The notes: a model not told the origin generated them from the letters alone. DNA of 64,000 nucleotides from Eonycteris spelaea (GCA_003508835.1 PUFA01000034.1:3002501-3066500), one strand, 5' to 3'; shown: positions 35,151-50,500, counted from the first letter of the stretch. Numbers and translations are program-made.

Positions 35151-36677
35151 AGTGTTTAAAGAAGTAGGAGGCACCCATGGTGCCCCAGTAGGTAAGAGGA
35201 GAGTTCATGGAAGACTCATGAACAGGAGGAGGATTATCAGGGAGCTTTCCTGGGATCAGCATCCGTGGAAGGGTTGGGAAGGCAGCAGGAGCAGGCAGAG
35301 GGAGAAGCAGGGCTGCAGTGCCGTCCTGCGGAAAGACTCCGCTGATCCCATGGGTTGCTCCTGAGCAGGGATGGTCTTTTATCATTGTCCTGAGTTGGGG
35401 CTAGGGGGCTGGGCCTTTTTGTACCCACGTTCATCAGTCATCATATGCATCCAGGAATGGGGAGTGTGACCTCTGTGAAGGAGCCAGCCCCTTCACAGAT
35501 GCCACATACCTCCTGGCCCCAAAGCCCCTGGTCAGCTGTCAGACTGTTGACAAGACACGCCAGGGTTTACAGGGCTGGGGCAGATGCCGCTCTTGGGCAG
35601 GGCAGGCACAGTGCCGCGCTGGCTTATGGGTAGACAGCTGGTCCGGATGTCAGTACTGGGCCCATTCTCTGAGGCCTGGGCCCAGATCTCTGTGTCCCTG
35701 GGTTCAGCCTGGCCTGGTGCACTGGGCTGGGGGAGGTGGTGGCACTTCCTTGGAGACAGATTGTGGGAGGCTTGGATGTTGCCCTGTTGTGACAAGTGCT
35801 ATTGGGAGGGAGGAGGTCCAGCTATAACGCCCCGAATCATGAGGCCTTCCTCCTCCTCAGCTCTCGGGCCCAAATTTAGGTCACTGCTTTGTCTTAGCAC
35901 CCCTGATGGTCTTTCTGCTCCTGCTGCGTCTTGTCCCTCACCTTCTTCCACTTGGGTTCGAACCTGATCCTCTCTCCTCTGTGACTGATGCCCCTGGGTC
36001 AGTTTCCCCATGTACTTGTCACTCTCTGTCTCTTGCAGTTCACCCTCCGTGGGGAGGGCTGGGGCCTGTCTCTTACATTATCTGTTGGTCATCTTTGACC
36101 AAGGAGCCTCTCTTTTTGTTTTTGCATTGTGGCCTCCAAATTATGGCCTGGATCTGCTGATCTGCTCAGCAGAGCAGGGAGCACAGGTACAGAGGTGCTA
36201 GAGATCAGACCCTGACAAGGGGCTCTGAGTGCTGGAGGCGCCTGACAGCTCTGAAACGGCAGCCCCAGTCCGTGGGACTGCGGTGCCCTACTGTGTGCCA
36301 GTGAGGGTGGCGGTGCGGCCCGGGCTGCTGCGAACAGAATCCCCTTTCTTCAAGGAGTTTACCCAGAAGGGTGTTTATAAGTAGGGCAAAGCCTGGCGGT
36401 CCGGGGCCTGCGGGACAGGAATGGGGAGAAAACCGGGTGGGTAGGGAGCGGAGGAGGGGCGTCCTCCTGTAGGGAGCGGACCCCGCCCTGGCCAAGTCTC
36501 CAGCCTCCGAGAGCTGAAAGGGCCTCTGTGTTCTGTGCCCCTCCTGCCCGCGGGCCAGGAGCGCATTTCCTCAGCTGCGCCAGACCCGGGAGGCTCCGCA
36601 GCCCCTCTGGGGACAGACACAAATAGTTCCCGGCCCAGCTGCCCGGCCAGTTACCTTGGGAACCAAACTCAATCGTC

Positions 36678-36685
36678 TGACGTCA
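36678..36685. promoter_or_regulatory. Perfect CRE
   Basis: TGACGTCA, the full palindromic CREB/CREM/ATF site. Confidence 0.7.
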
Positions 36686-36692
36686 CCGGGCC

Positions 36693-36705
36693 GTTGCGTA
36701 GCAAC
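36693..36705. promoter_or_regulatory. RFX X-box
   Basis: GTTGCGTAGCAAC, perfect 5-bp inverted arms around GTA, 7 bp from the CRE. Confidence 0.7.
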
Positions 36706-37129
36706 CAGCACAGACTCTCCCTCCTGCTCTTCCCGCCCCAACGTTGAGGTCGCCGTCGCCAGGGAGACGGCGGGGCGGGGCGGTGATGCCCCCTCCAGGC
36801 CACTCTGTCCTCGCCGCCCCTCGCCCGCCCTGCGGCGCCCTCCGTCCCGCTCTGGAGCTGCGGCCCGGATCCGGAGCTGCTCCTCCCCGCAGCGGAAGGG
36901 GTCCCGTCCCAGGGGAGGAAATGGCGCCTCCTGGCCCTGGGCCTGTCGGCCAGGGCCCCGTCGTGGCCTAAGTGCGGCCTGCAGCCAGGATTTCTCTCCC
37001 AGAGCGAGGCCTTTGTTCACCTGTCACCCTCTGACTGCCCTGACGGACCCCACCCTAGGCTCCTGCTCTGGTAGCGAGGAGCGGGTGGCGGCGCCGGGCA
37101 TGTTCATCCCCTCCAGTCGCCCAGGACGT

Positions 37130-38865
37130 CTGCTGCGCTTCGCCACCTGCCTTGGAGGTGGAGACAGCGACCCTGCTCCCGCCACTCTGCTCCAGTACCC
37201 AGTGCCTCCTCCCTCCCGCGACTTCCCTTGGCGTGTATGCTGTGACATTGGCCTCCTCTGGGGAGCCAGCTATGTCCCTGGGAGTGGGAGGGAGGGGCCT
37301 GCCTGACGCCTCCCCGAGTTTCTGGTGAGGGTCCTGTTCTTAGGCTTTTCCATCCACTGCGCATCTCTGTTTCACACCGTAGTTGATTATAACATGCCGA
37401 ATCCCAAAGCTCAGGCTGGGAGACACCGCCCAGGACTTCATTCAGGGGCCACCAGCAATCTGCCATCATGTCCTGCTATGCCTTGCTTCAGCTTACCCAA
37501 GTTTGGCCTGGTGTAATCCTACCCACCTCTTCTTGCTAGATGACCTTGCTTGTCTTGTTCAAGTTCAGTGTGGTATAGGCCATCTGTGGGAGGTGATTTT
37601 CCTCACCAAAAACTGTATTCTGACAAGTACTCATAAAATATAGGTGGTCAGAAATGAATCTCGATGTTTTGGGTGAATCCTATTTCCTCATTGGTTGATA
37701 TTTAAAATTCAGAGATGCCGAGGAATTTTTAAATCCATGGAGTAGAGGGGGGTACAGCTGAGAATGCCTCAGATCTTTCCAAAGCACATGGTTAAAGAGA
37801 CAGGTGCAGGGGATAGGGAGGTTAGGGCAGGGCCACCAACACTGGGGGACCTGCTAGGGATGCCAGGAGGGGACAGTCGGCCTCAACTCCCTCCTTCCAC
37901 TCTCTGGGAGGGGTGCGGCTCAGGCAGAGCTGCCTGCTCAGAGAGGTACCAGGAGCACTGGATGAGGAGGGACTTCCAGCACGTGGTCCAGGCTGGGCCA
38001 ACTAGACCCTTCCCCTGGGGGTTTATCAGACTGGAGCAGGGAAACTGGCTTTCCTTTTGGTCCTGGAAATATGAGCCTGTGGGCCTGGAGCCTCCAGGAG
38101 CCGCGTTCTCTGCAAGGAGCAGAAGCCTGGAGGAGTGTGTCAGATGAATTAAAAAGAGTCTGGAGTCTTTGGCTAGAAATAAATAACAAAGAATTATTCA
38201 AGGGTCTTAGGGTTTGCAAACCAGAAGCACAACTAGGCAACATGCAGAGTCTTCCAAAAAAGAAAAGCTGAGGGTTTTACAGTAAAAAGTACATTCTTGA
38301 GAAGACTCAGTTCTGCATTGTTAGCCTCGGAATTGGTCCGAGATGCAATCCTCTGAACGACCAGTGGTCTGGCTACGTGAACCCTCAGTCCTTCAGAGGG
38401 TAATCGGGTTATCTGGAGGTCTGATGTGGATCCAGGCATTGACGCAGGACTGGGAAGTTCAAACGTTTAAGTTCCCAGGCTAGTTAAAACAAGAATAGAA
38501 TCTTTTCCTCAGGCCTCAGCCTGCTTCGTTTTAGTGATTTAGCAGCTTGGCTACAGTGACTCCATTTTATTTCTTCACTCTATCCCTCAAGAGGCAGAGT
38601 TGCCATGGGAGATAGAGGACACAGGCGATGGAGATAAGTCCTTACAACTCTGAGTCCCTGACACCAAGCGTCTCCAAAGCCAGTTCCCTCTTAGGCCTGC
38701 TCTGTCCAGCCCATCAACCTGTTGGTGCCTAAGTCAGCTACTTCATGTTAAGTTTCTGTCACTTCCAGTTAAGAGACTCCTGACTGATACACAGACAATT
38801 GAAAACACCCCAAGAAAAGAAGAAAACTTACATTTGTCATATGCCTTCTGTTATTGCCGATTGTT
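37130..38865. other. Intergenic DNA, possible LTR remnant
   Basis: No gene. The 38.16-38.58 kb part has LTR-like texture but could not be assigned to a family. Confidence 0.35.
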
Positions 38866-38869
38866 TCTT

Positions 38870-38975
38870 TTTTATAGGCATTATCAATCACAGCGTTCCT
38901 GTGAGGGAAATGGAAGACCTATTTTATAGATGAGGAAACTGAGGTTTGGAGGCAGTAAGGTCCTCATCTAGGACC
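38870..38975 (-). repeat. MIR SINE, reverse
   Basis: 'cctattttatagatgaggaaactgaggtttgg' is the MIR antisense core. Confidence 0.75.
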
Positions 38976-39920
38976 ACAGTGTCCTCTTGAGGAGGATTCC
39001 GTAGGATAGGCCAGTGGAGGCTCAACAGCTACTGCTTGTCCAGAGACCCCTCAGCCAAGCCCCATCCTTGAGGGCGTCTGCCATGGCCGGGCCCCTCCTG
39101 GAGGACTCAGGGCCTGCTGCGGTCTGAGTCTGGAGGACTGTTCTGCCTCCGGCAGTAACTCCAGTTGGAGGGCCTGTGTCTTTCTGCCCTCCTGCCCTTG
39201 TTTCTAAGAGTTTCCTAGGGTCCTGTTTCCTGCCTGAGTAAGCTCGACTGGTGGCATCTCAGGGTATGCTCTGAACTCCCGTGACATAAAAATATATATT
39301 GGTCTCTCCCCCAGTTCCTGGCACGGTTTCTAAAACATTTGGAATTTTTTGAGTGATAGAGATGACCGTTGGGGGGTGGGGGCTGCTCACTAACCAGGTG
39401 AACCAACTTTGGGATTAAAGGATGGGAACTTTCAATTTCACTTCCCACCTTTGGGGAGAGGAGAGAGGCTGGAGGTTGAGTTAATCGTTGAGAGCTAATG
39501 CTTTGTTTACTCAGTCATGCCTACTTAATGGAACTGCCATAAACCCCTAAACGACAGGTTCAGATTGCTTCTGGGTTCTCGAATGCATCCACGTGGCAGC
39601 TCCTAGGAGACAGAAGCTCTTGCTCTCTGGACCTGTCTGGACCTTGCCCTCTAAACCTTTTCATCTGGCTGTTCATTTGTATCTTTTATAATGTCCTTTA
39701 TAATAATCTGGTGACAGTGAGTGAAGTGTTTCCCTGAGTTTTGTGAGCTGTTACAGCAAATTATCCAAAATGGGGAGGGATTCATGAGAATCCCTGATTT
39801 GAAGCCAAGGAGGTGACCCGGGGACCCACTATGTGCGATCGGCATCTTTAGTGGTGCAGTCTTGTGGGACGACCCCGTCACCCTGTGGGGTCTGTGCTAA
39901 TTCGAAGTGGTTAGTATCAG

Positions 39921-39940
39921 AATTGAATTGAATTGAATTG
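39921..39940. repeat. (AATTG)4 microsatellite
   Basis: Four exact pentamer copies. Confidence 0.9.
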
Positions 39941-40105
39941 TAGGACACCATGTGGTGCCCACAGAGAATTGGAGAATTGCTTGGTGTGGAAAACCCACAC
40001 ATTTGGCGTCAGAAGTGTTATGAGTAGAGAAACATTTTTCGTTGAATTCTCTTCTCACAAGTGGACCTCAAATCCCCAAGCTGGTGCTGGCCAGTGGCAC
40101 CTTCT

Positions 40106-40122
40106 CTCCAGCAGAGGGCGCA
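40106..40122 (+). promoter_or_regulatory. CTCF-like site
   Basis: CCAGCAGAGGGCGC agrees with the CTCF core at all strongly conserved positions. It lies 4 kb from the 3' end of the TEX44-like gene. Confidence 0.55.
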
Positions 40123-41734
40123 CCCCCAACATTAGGGACTCAAAGCTCATAATCCAGGAGGCTGAAGGAATAGGGCTTCCTCTTAGCCCAGAGAGAAGCC
40201 CAGTTTTTTAATTTAAATATTTAAATATGTACTTAAGAGCTTAGTTTACCTTTACACTCTATCACGTTTTCCTGAGGGCTGCCCTTATCTATGATCACTT
40301 TCTTTCAGAGATACTTTTTCTTGAATAGAATTTATGCTTCATCCAGCCAAACCTATAAACTTGACCACGGCCATGTGATGATTTTAAGCAATGAGCCAAG
40401 TGGCCATAGACTAAACAAGAATATTGTCATTACAAAACAAGGAAAAAACACTGACAAAGATTTATTTCATTTTTACCATACTCAAAGTGCCCTAAAATTT
40501 CTAACATTTCTTACAAAAAAAGAGATTGTTTTTTAAAAAATCTTTGAATTTTTAACATCATCTGAATTTGTGGGTGTTACCCGACGCGCACACACATACA
40601 TATCACACATCTCGGATGGGAAAAAATAGTGGTACCTGGTCACAGGTTGGGTTCTCTGGAACACAAGCCCTGAGCCAGAGTGGGCAAAGGGGGACAGAGC
40701 CTGTGATGCAGACCCCACGTTACCCCAGCCCCCCCTGGGCACTGCAGAGCTGGGGTTGTCCCAAGGTGGCCTTAGATTCCTGCATAGACCGGTCATTGGA
40801 TCAGGCCACCTGACCGTGGCCAGAGGGCTCTTTGAAGGGGCCGGCGCTGAAGGCAGTCCGCTGACAGAGCTCACAGCAGCTGGGGGAATAAGTCCTTCAC
40901 GAAGGGGGCAATCCGCCCTGGGTGGAGGCCTCAGTATCCCTTCTGCTGTCTGCCAGGGCTTGTTGGTGCCCTTCCTTAGCCAAGCCCCTGCTGGCCTCAG
41001 ATGTTAGGATGCTATGCCCGCCCTGCTGGCTCTTGGCCCGGCCTCAGTGTTTCATTAAGCAAGTCCTCTGCTTACTGGCCAGTCTCTCAGAGGCAGAGCA
41101 CACACCCAGAAAGATGGTTGTAGAGAAACACTGGTGGTTGTCAGGTGTTAACCACAGCGTATAAAGGAGAAGGAATGAGGAGGAGCCAGCTTTGTAGGGG
41201 TGACGTCGTAACTTTGTCACGCTTTGATTCTCAACACCAAAGCGTACCCTACGTACAGTTCCCCCGTTATTCTGAATTGTTTTCCCCTTACATGCCACCT
41301 TCTGTCCCTACTAACTGCCTCTCCCAGGTAGTGACCCCTTAGCTCAGTTTTCATTCATTGAACATGGTGGCCTGCATACCCGTGATGGGCTGGAGCACTC
41401 CCGCTTGCCGACTGACTGCTCCTGTGTCTCGTGACCTGTTTCCCCTTGCCTGTGACATGGGGCCTTTCTCCAAGCTCCTATCTTTGGGCTTTTCCTTTCT
41501 CGACTGGGCCACCTATTCAGAACTGGGGTGCACCTACTTTTCCATGGTGGACTCCTCAGCCCTGAGTATGCAGCCCTGACCTCCTCCCCAGATGTGCTGG
41601 CACCTGAATGCCTGCGAGTCCCACCTGTAGAGGCAATGTGTTGCCAGGAAGGCCAGGAGCAAGCAGGGAAAGTCAGTCCTTGGCACAAAGTTCCACAGAA
41701 CCCTCCTGCCACAAAGTCCATAACGGTTGCTGAC

Positions 41735-41950
41735 ATTTGCATAGCACTGTCCTATGCACCGGGCGCTGTTCTCAGCACCTGACTCATTAACTCATTTAAT
41801 CCTCACAACAGCCCAGGCAGTAGGTGTTATTATCATCACTTTACAGATGAGGAAACTGAGGCCAGAGGGATAAAAGTAACCCAGCTAGTAGGAGGTAGAG
41901 CCAGGACTCAAGGCAGCCTAGTCCCCAAGGCCAAGGCCATGCTCTTTACA
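41735..41950 (-). repeat. MIR SINE, reverse
   Basis: A long copy: 'atttaatcctcacaacagccc', 'ttattatcatcactttacagatgaggaaactgaggccaga', 'acccagctagtaggaggtagagccaggactcaaggc'. Confidence 0.9.
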
Positions 41951-42689
41951 GTTCTGCCAGCTTTAACACACTTTCTGTGGGGATCCCCAATTCTGGGTGA
42001 CTCTGGCCCCAGAGGCAGGCATGAGGCCCAGGCCAAGTAACAAGATCTCTCATTCCCAGGGCCTCAGTGATTGGTTCAGGAGAGAGCTTGGGAGCTAAGC
42101 CAGGCCGGACAGTAGCCTTCCCTGGGACTCTCCTGCCAGTGGAAATAAGGGCCTCTCCTTCCAGGAAGGTGGCAGAGTGGCTTGGGGATGGAGCCAGCAC
42201 AGATAGAGCGGCAGAGCCAAAAAGACAGCTGGGCCCAGCCACGCCCACTCCTGGCAATTGAGCTAGGCAGCTAATTCCTTCACCTAATTAGGTTTGGTTT
42301 CTGTCCCTTCTGATCTTTCATTCACCTTTGCAGTTTCAGTGTCTAGCAGTAGCTGGCACATAGTGGCACTTACCTGGTTCAGAAAATATTTGTTGCCAGC
42401 ATTTGGGGTCTACCTGCCTGGCAGCTTGGTTGCCTGTTGTCTGCTCTGGGCTCTGGCCAGGCTGAGCTGCTTGACACCTCCCCCCGCCCTGCCACCCCCC
42501 CAGCACCCAACACGCCTGTCTCAGCTTTCGTTCTTATGGCCTCTGTCAAGGGACACCATCTCTCCCCTCTTTCTAGGTCTGGCTCCTTCGCTTCTCTGGG
42601 GGACCCCGATTACTGGAGTCTGAGTTGACAATCTCCTTCCTCTGAATTCTCCACTTTCACTACATGGGAACAGCTTGTGTGACACCTAC

Positions 42690-42780
42690 AGAAAGTGGCA
42701 GCTCCTTGAGGGAAGGGTAGACACACCTGGTTCATCTTTGTATCCCCTTGGGGCCTGGCAACAGATTTCTTCATATTGGC
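42690..42780 (+). repeat. L2 3' end fragment
   Basis: 'agctccttgagggaagggtagac' and 'tcatctttgtatccccttggggcctggcaacag' match the L2 3' end. Confidence 0.65.
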
Positions 42781-43318
42781 CACCTGCAGGGATGGGGTGG
42801 CAAATGCATGCCTCTAGGGGCCAGGAGGGTGACATCAGTCACTGATGCAGGCCAGTCGGGTCCCTCTTAAAGCAGACAGCCCAGGTGCCAGTTGCCCCAA
42901 AGAAATAAGACCCCTAGGTTTTTCAAGAGAAGCTGAGATCCATATTTTTATGTAAAATCTCCAGCTTTTGAAATGTTAGCAATTCATTCACAATTTGAGA
43001 AACACTGTGTAGGGCAAACACCCTCATCAGTAGGCTGATGCCAGCCGAGGGTCCCATTTGGAGATGCTGCTGGAATTGAGGATGGATGAATGAATGAATC
43101 CATGGCCAGGGCTGAAGCAGGAAGGTGCGCGGGATGTGACCTGTGTAAGGCACTCAGCCAGGGGCAGAAGTCGGGGCTGATGTCCAGTCCGAGCTTCATT
43201 CACCAAGTCATGTGACCAGTGTGACACTGTGTCCAGCCAGAGGGTGGACAGGTGGCTGCCTTCTAAGGTGGACAGAGTCACAGACAAGAGTAAAAATTCA
43301 TGTAAAAAGACCTGGATA

Positions 43319-43432
43319 CGGGTGACCCACTTATCCCGGTTTTCCTGGGGTTTTCCTGGTTTTAAATCTGAAAAGTCCCACAGCCCAGGAATCTTTTAGG
43401 CCCAGGCAGACCAGTGTGGTTGGTCACCCTGA
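43319..43432. mobile_element. Palindromic nonautonomous DNA element
   Basis: GGGTGACCCACTTATCCCGG at the left is mirrored by a 'ggttggtcaccct' right end. The centre has 'tgaaaagtcccacagcccagg'. This is the old hAT-like palindromic repeat with GGTGACCA..TGGTCACC ends. No target duplication is visible. Confidence 0.6.
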
Positions 43433-43489
43433 GTTGCCTTTTCCTGCTCTGGCCCACGGGAGGGTCATACCATGGCAGCTGAAATGTGC

Positions 43490-43672
43490 AAACTCATTAA
43501 GTGCCGGACACCACATGTTAGGACGCACGTGGCTTCCCTCTTGTGTTCCTAACATCTTCATGGTATGAATTCATCATCTGTTCTACAGAGTAGAGTCGGA
43601 GGTTCAGAGGGTGAAGTGATACCCAGGGCCAACGCTAGGGTTTGGACCTCGTTGGTCTGGCTCTGAGCCCTC
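43490..43672 (-). repeat. MIR SINE, reverse
   Basis: 'attcatcatctgttctacagagtag', 'gttcagagggtgaagtgatacccagggccaacg' and 'agggtttggacctcg' are diverged MIR antisense features. Confidence 0.6.
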
Positions 43673-44029
43673 CTCTCGTCCTCTCCCTCTCGTCCTCTGC
43701 AGAGGGCCCCAGTAGGGCGGCCCGAGCCTGCTGGGCCAGTAGCCCTGGGGAGGGGCAGGGCTCACCTCCTCAGGAATGTACTTGAGCGGCTGGGGGTCCA
43801 GCCAGGATGAGTCTTTGCGGGCCTGAGACTCCCACGCCTGGCCCCGTGCCCTGCCCAGGCTCTTCTCTTTCTGTGCTTTGGCCTCAAACCCTGAATGGGA
43901 CGACCTAAGAAGCCCTCAGGGGACACCTTCCTGTTTCTAGAACACCCTCCCCTCTCCTGTCCGTTTGCTCTGTGCCCACTGCACGGACAGGGATAAGGCT
44001 GGCACTTAGAAAATAAACACTGCGGGTGA

Positions 44030-44035
44030 TTTATT
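44030..44035 (-). terminator. Polyadenylation signal AATAAA
   Basis: AATAAA on the minus strand about 110 bp past the likely stop of the TEX44-like gene. It would give a very short 3' UTR. Confidence 0.55.
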
Positions 44036-44144
44036 GTCCCATCCGGGAGAGCTGTCCAGGGTACGGGTGGGCAAAGGAGCAGGGCACGAGGGTCTTAGGG
44101 CCTCAGGAGGCTGCTGAACCTGTCCCTTGGGCCCCTGCACAGGT

Positions 44145-47326
<3,182 letters not shown>

Positions 47327-47396
47327 GTAGGCCCTCTGTCACTTTTGCTGGTTGAGGGAGTGGCCATGGCCCTGATGGGCTGAGTTGTCTGGGTAA

Positions 47397-47404
47397 TGAG
47401 GTCA
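47397..47404. promoter_or_regulatory. CRE-like site 1 of the TEX44-like gene
   Basis: TGAGGTCA, one base from the CRE TGACGTCA, about 70 bp upstream of the ATG. CREM acts through such sites at haploid germ-cell genes; here it is inference. Confidence 0.35.
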
Positions 47405-47425
47405 CAGGAGGCTCTGGGCAGCTGG

Positions 47426-47433
47426 TGATGTCA
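47426..47433. promoter_or_regulatory. CRE-like site 2 of the TEX44-like gene
   Basis: TGATGTCA, one base from the CRE, about 100 bp upstream of the ATG and 29 bp from site 1. Two close near-CREs support a germ-cell promoter. Confidence 0.4.
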
Positions 47434-47773
47434 CAGGCACCTGAGCTTCCAGAATGACTGCCCTAGTGGGCTGAGTCCACGGCACTCTTTGCAGCTGAAT
47501 TTGCAGGTGCATAAGGAAAAGGGAGGAGGTGTGTATATAGGTGCAGGCGCCCTAAGAAATCACGATGGCCGTGACTCTGATGAGAGAGAATGAATGCAGC
47601 TCTTGATAAATAATAGATCTGGGGCCTCTCCCAGCACCTCGCTGTCCACAGGGGATCAGTCTCTGATTTGGCTCGTCTTCCTGCAGAAGGTCAGTTTCCC
47701 AGCAGCGGTGAATAACAATAAGTGAAGGCTGAGCGCCTGGCAGCTACTGGCCCTGACCGCTTTTGGTAGTGGG

Positions 47774-48047
47774 GTACTATGGACTGAATGTATCCCACCC
47801 CCCAAATTAATATGTTGAAAAGTAATCCCCGATGTGATAGCACTGGGAGGTGGGGCCTTTGGGATGTGGTTAGGTCACGAGGGTGGAGCCCTCCTGAATG
47901 AGATTAGTGACCTTATACAAGAGGTCACATGGAACCCCCCTGGCCCCCTCCTCCATGTGAGGTCGCAGTGAGAAGACGCCTGTTTATGACCCAGAAAGTG
48001 GGTCCTCGCCAGACATCTAACCTGCAGCCTGAATGGACTAAGACACA
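47774..48047 (+). mobile_element. MLT1 solo LTR, internally deleted
   Basis: Starts 'tactatggactgaatgtatccc', continues 'gggaggtggggcctttggga', 'ggtggagccctcctgaatgag' and 'gtgagaagacgcctg', and ends 'cctgaatggactaagacaca', as MLT1A does. The stretch that normally follows the ccagacat block and precedes the end is missing. Confidence 0.9.
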
Positions 48048-48049
48048 GT

Positions 48050-49385
48050 TAACCCTCATGATGCAGGATAAACAAACTCTATCTTCTCCCTACTCAACTG
48101 GGCTGGGAGGGCAGAGGAGAACAAAAGATCTGCACATTCCCCAGAGGAGGTGTGGGGGTCCTGGGGAGTGTTAGGCTGCATAATAATGGTGATGAGTCTT
48201 CTGTTTTGGACAGGCTGCCTGCCGTCAGGGCCTCATGGATGGTTGGCCCTTTCAAAGGTGTCTCTACCAAGTAAGCCCAAGATTCCTTTGGAGGGGATGT
48301 CCGCCTGTGGTGACTGTATTTCCCAGACCTCACTCACTAGAAATCCATGCTCTGCCTCATGAGTTGTATTCCCATAGTCACTGTAGTGAGCGAATATGAG
48401 CTTTGCCTATGCCGGAGAGAGTGCTCTGGGTCCACGGCCTTCTGCCAGGCTCCCTGGCGGATCAGGTGGCCCCTCTCACCCTTTTCACCTTTCAGATGGG
48501 TTACCCCAGACTCCGTGCTGCACTACTATGTCCAGATGGAATCATTGATTTGGCACCCATAGCAAGGACGGGGCACAGTGAAATAGGGGGTCTGGCCCCA
48601 GTCCAGCTTGGGGGGTGGATCACGATGGTCTAAGACATTTCCCTGAGTGGTGACTGGATCAGGACTCGACCTTCATGTGATAGTAGCCATGGGGTCCTGA
48701 GAACAAGGTGAGGTCTGCTGAGGCCTCTGGGAGGTCTCCTTGCTCGTTGGCAGGAGATGTGGTCGTCCTCTGCTCCTGTACACAAGCATGTCTTGTTGGG
48801 TCTCTTGTGACCACGAGGGCACCTGGCCTGAGAAAAAGCCCCGCGTAGGGGATGGTGGAGCCAGGGCAAGAGCAGAAAAGTGAGGCAAAGCCCTGATCAA
48901 ACGGCACCTGGAGCCCAGCAGCCGGAAGACACCTGTGCTGGGAAGGGATTTGCTTCCGAATCGCTTCAGCAAGTTGAGCCAGGGCTTTTCATTACAAGTG
49001 GTCACAGGCAGCTTAAGGACTAGCAGCCTTGCCTGAAAGTCATCCAGAGAACCTGCGCAGTGGGGACCCCACCACCCCACCTCCCCCGGAGCGGCCCAGC
49101 TCCTCTGGCCACCAGGGTCGTTGCTCCCATGTCACCTCCCTCCCGCCTGGGCTTCAGACCTCTCCATCCCAAGACCTCTGTCCACACTAGTCCAGAAATC
49201 GCCCCACAGAGCCCCTCCCACACCCTCCCTTGGATTCCTCCCTTGGCTCCAGCATTTGGCTAAAGCCACCACCGCAGACTGAGCACTGCAGGGCTCATCA
49301 TCTGAAAAAGCAGAAATTATCATTTCTTCCCCAGAGTTTACACGAGCAAACAGAGAACTATAACCCAATCTAGCCAATTGGCATT
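48050..49385. other. Unassigned intergenic DNA
   Basis: About 1.3 kb with no repeat or gene recognised. Frames of 60-135 codons are open on both strands. The texture between 48.14 and 48.9 kb is compatible with an old, unrecognised retroviral piece. Confidence 0.35.
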
Positions 49386-49387
49386 TG

Positions 49388-49560
49388 GAGTGGGTTGAAT
49401 TGTGACCCGCCAAAAGATATGTCCATATCCTAACCCCTGGAATCTGTGAATGTGATTGGTCTTTGCAGATGTAATTAAATTAAGAGTTTTGAGATCATTT
49501 GGGATTAGAGTGGGTCCTAAACCCAGTTTTGTTTGTCTACTTGGCAGGCAGCCATTGATC
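49388..49560 (+). mobile_element. MLT1 LTR 5' fragment
   Basis: 'gggttgaattgtgacccgcc', 'tatgtccatatcctaacccctggaatctgtgaatgtga' and 'gatcatttgggattagagtgggtcctaaa' are MLT1 landmarks. The 3' half is absent. Confidence 0.8.
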
Positions 49561-49947
49561 ACAAAGCCAAAAGTATTTCTCTTTCCTGCAAGTCGGCTTG
49601 CCTGGAACTCTCCTTTCCTGGACAGGTGGGCTGATCCAAGGCTGAGCCTTCACCTACCTTCTTATCTAATTCTTACCAAGCCAGCATTGCCCCTGCCCTA
49701 AGTCACCCCAGGGCCAGGTACCAGGCAAGTAGAGACCCCGCTGTTGCTCAGAGTCCACAGAATTATTCACACTAGCCGACCCGAGGCTGTGTGCCTGCCT
49801 GCCTTGCTTCACCCCCCACCCCCGCCCGGAAACTCCCACCAAGGCGCTGGCCTGGGCCCTCCCGCTCCCCTCCTGCCTCCCGGCCACCCCGAGGCTCCCC
49901 ACGCGGCTGTGTGTGGCGGGGCCTGCCCCTTCTCTCAGCAAATGTTT

Positions 49948-50001
49948 GTCACCCCCTCGGTCACTTCCATACGTGTCACCTCCTCGGTCACTTCCATACG
50001 T
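49948..50001. repeat. 27-bp tandem duplication
   Basis: Two copies of GTCACC-Y-CCTCGGTCACTTCCATACGT with one difference. Confidence 0.9.
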
Positions 50002-50309
50002 TAAAATCCCATGGGTACCGATGACACGATGAAGGAGAAGGGAGAAGGCACAGACACAGAAGACACAGAAGGCGCAGAGACAGCGGTGGTGTGCGCCGAG
50101 GAGTGCCTGGCGCTCCTCTGCCGGGGGCCGGAGGAGGCGAGGGAAGCTTCCTCCCCCAGCGCTACCAGGGGGGCTGTGGCCTCGCGGACACCTGGAATTT
50201 GACTCTGGGCCTCCAGGACTGAGAGAGGAAACTTTCAGTTGCGAGGCGCCCCGTCGGAGCTGGTTTGCACAGTAGCCCTCGGAAGCTCATGGAGAGTCTC
50301 ACGGTGATG

Positions 50310-50500
50310 ATCAGCTACTGAGCCCTCACTGTAAACGCGTTCAGACGGTGTGTTGCTTAATCCTCCCAACGGTGCCTCGTGGTAAGTTCCGTTATTACCC
50401 TCATTTTACAGATGAGGAAACTGTGGCTCAGCCAGGCGGGAAGAACTGGGATGAGAGCCAAGCTTCCTGGCCCGAGCCCACACTCCCAACCACTGCACAC
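50310..50500 (-). repeat. MIR SINE, reverse
   Basis: 'taatcctcccaacggtgcctcgtgg', 'attaccctcattttacagatgaggaaactgtggctcagcc' and, further on, 'gagagccaagcttc'. Confidence 0.85.

Larger units (their letters stand above)
36540..37125. promoter_or_regulatory. CpG island 3 with CRE and X-box
   Basis: Dense CpG with GC boxes. Near its left edge are a perfect CRE and a perfect RFX site 7 bp apart. A frame of 216 codons at 36656-37306 is basic, Arg/Pro-rich and repetitive in composition, as GC-rich noncoding DNA gives, and I do not call it a gene. Confidence 0.55.

Noticed and set aside
35940..35975. tRNA-like 'gggttcgaacctgatcc' motif
   Set aside because: It resembles a B-box but has no A-box or cloverleaf. 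The phrase is also common in MIR copies.
36656..37306. 216-codon frame in CpG island 3
   Set aside because: Same reason as for island 2: open because of base composition, no protein features.
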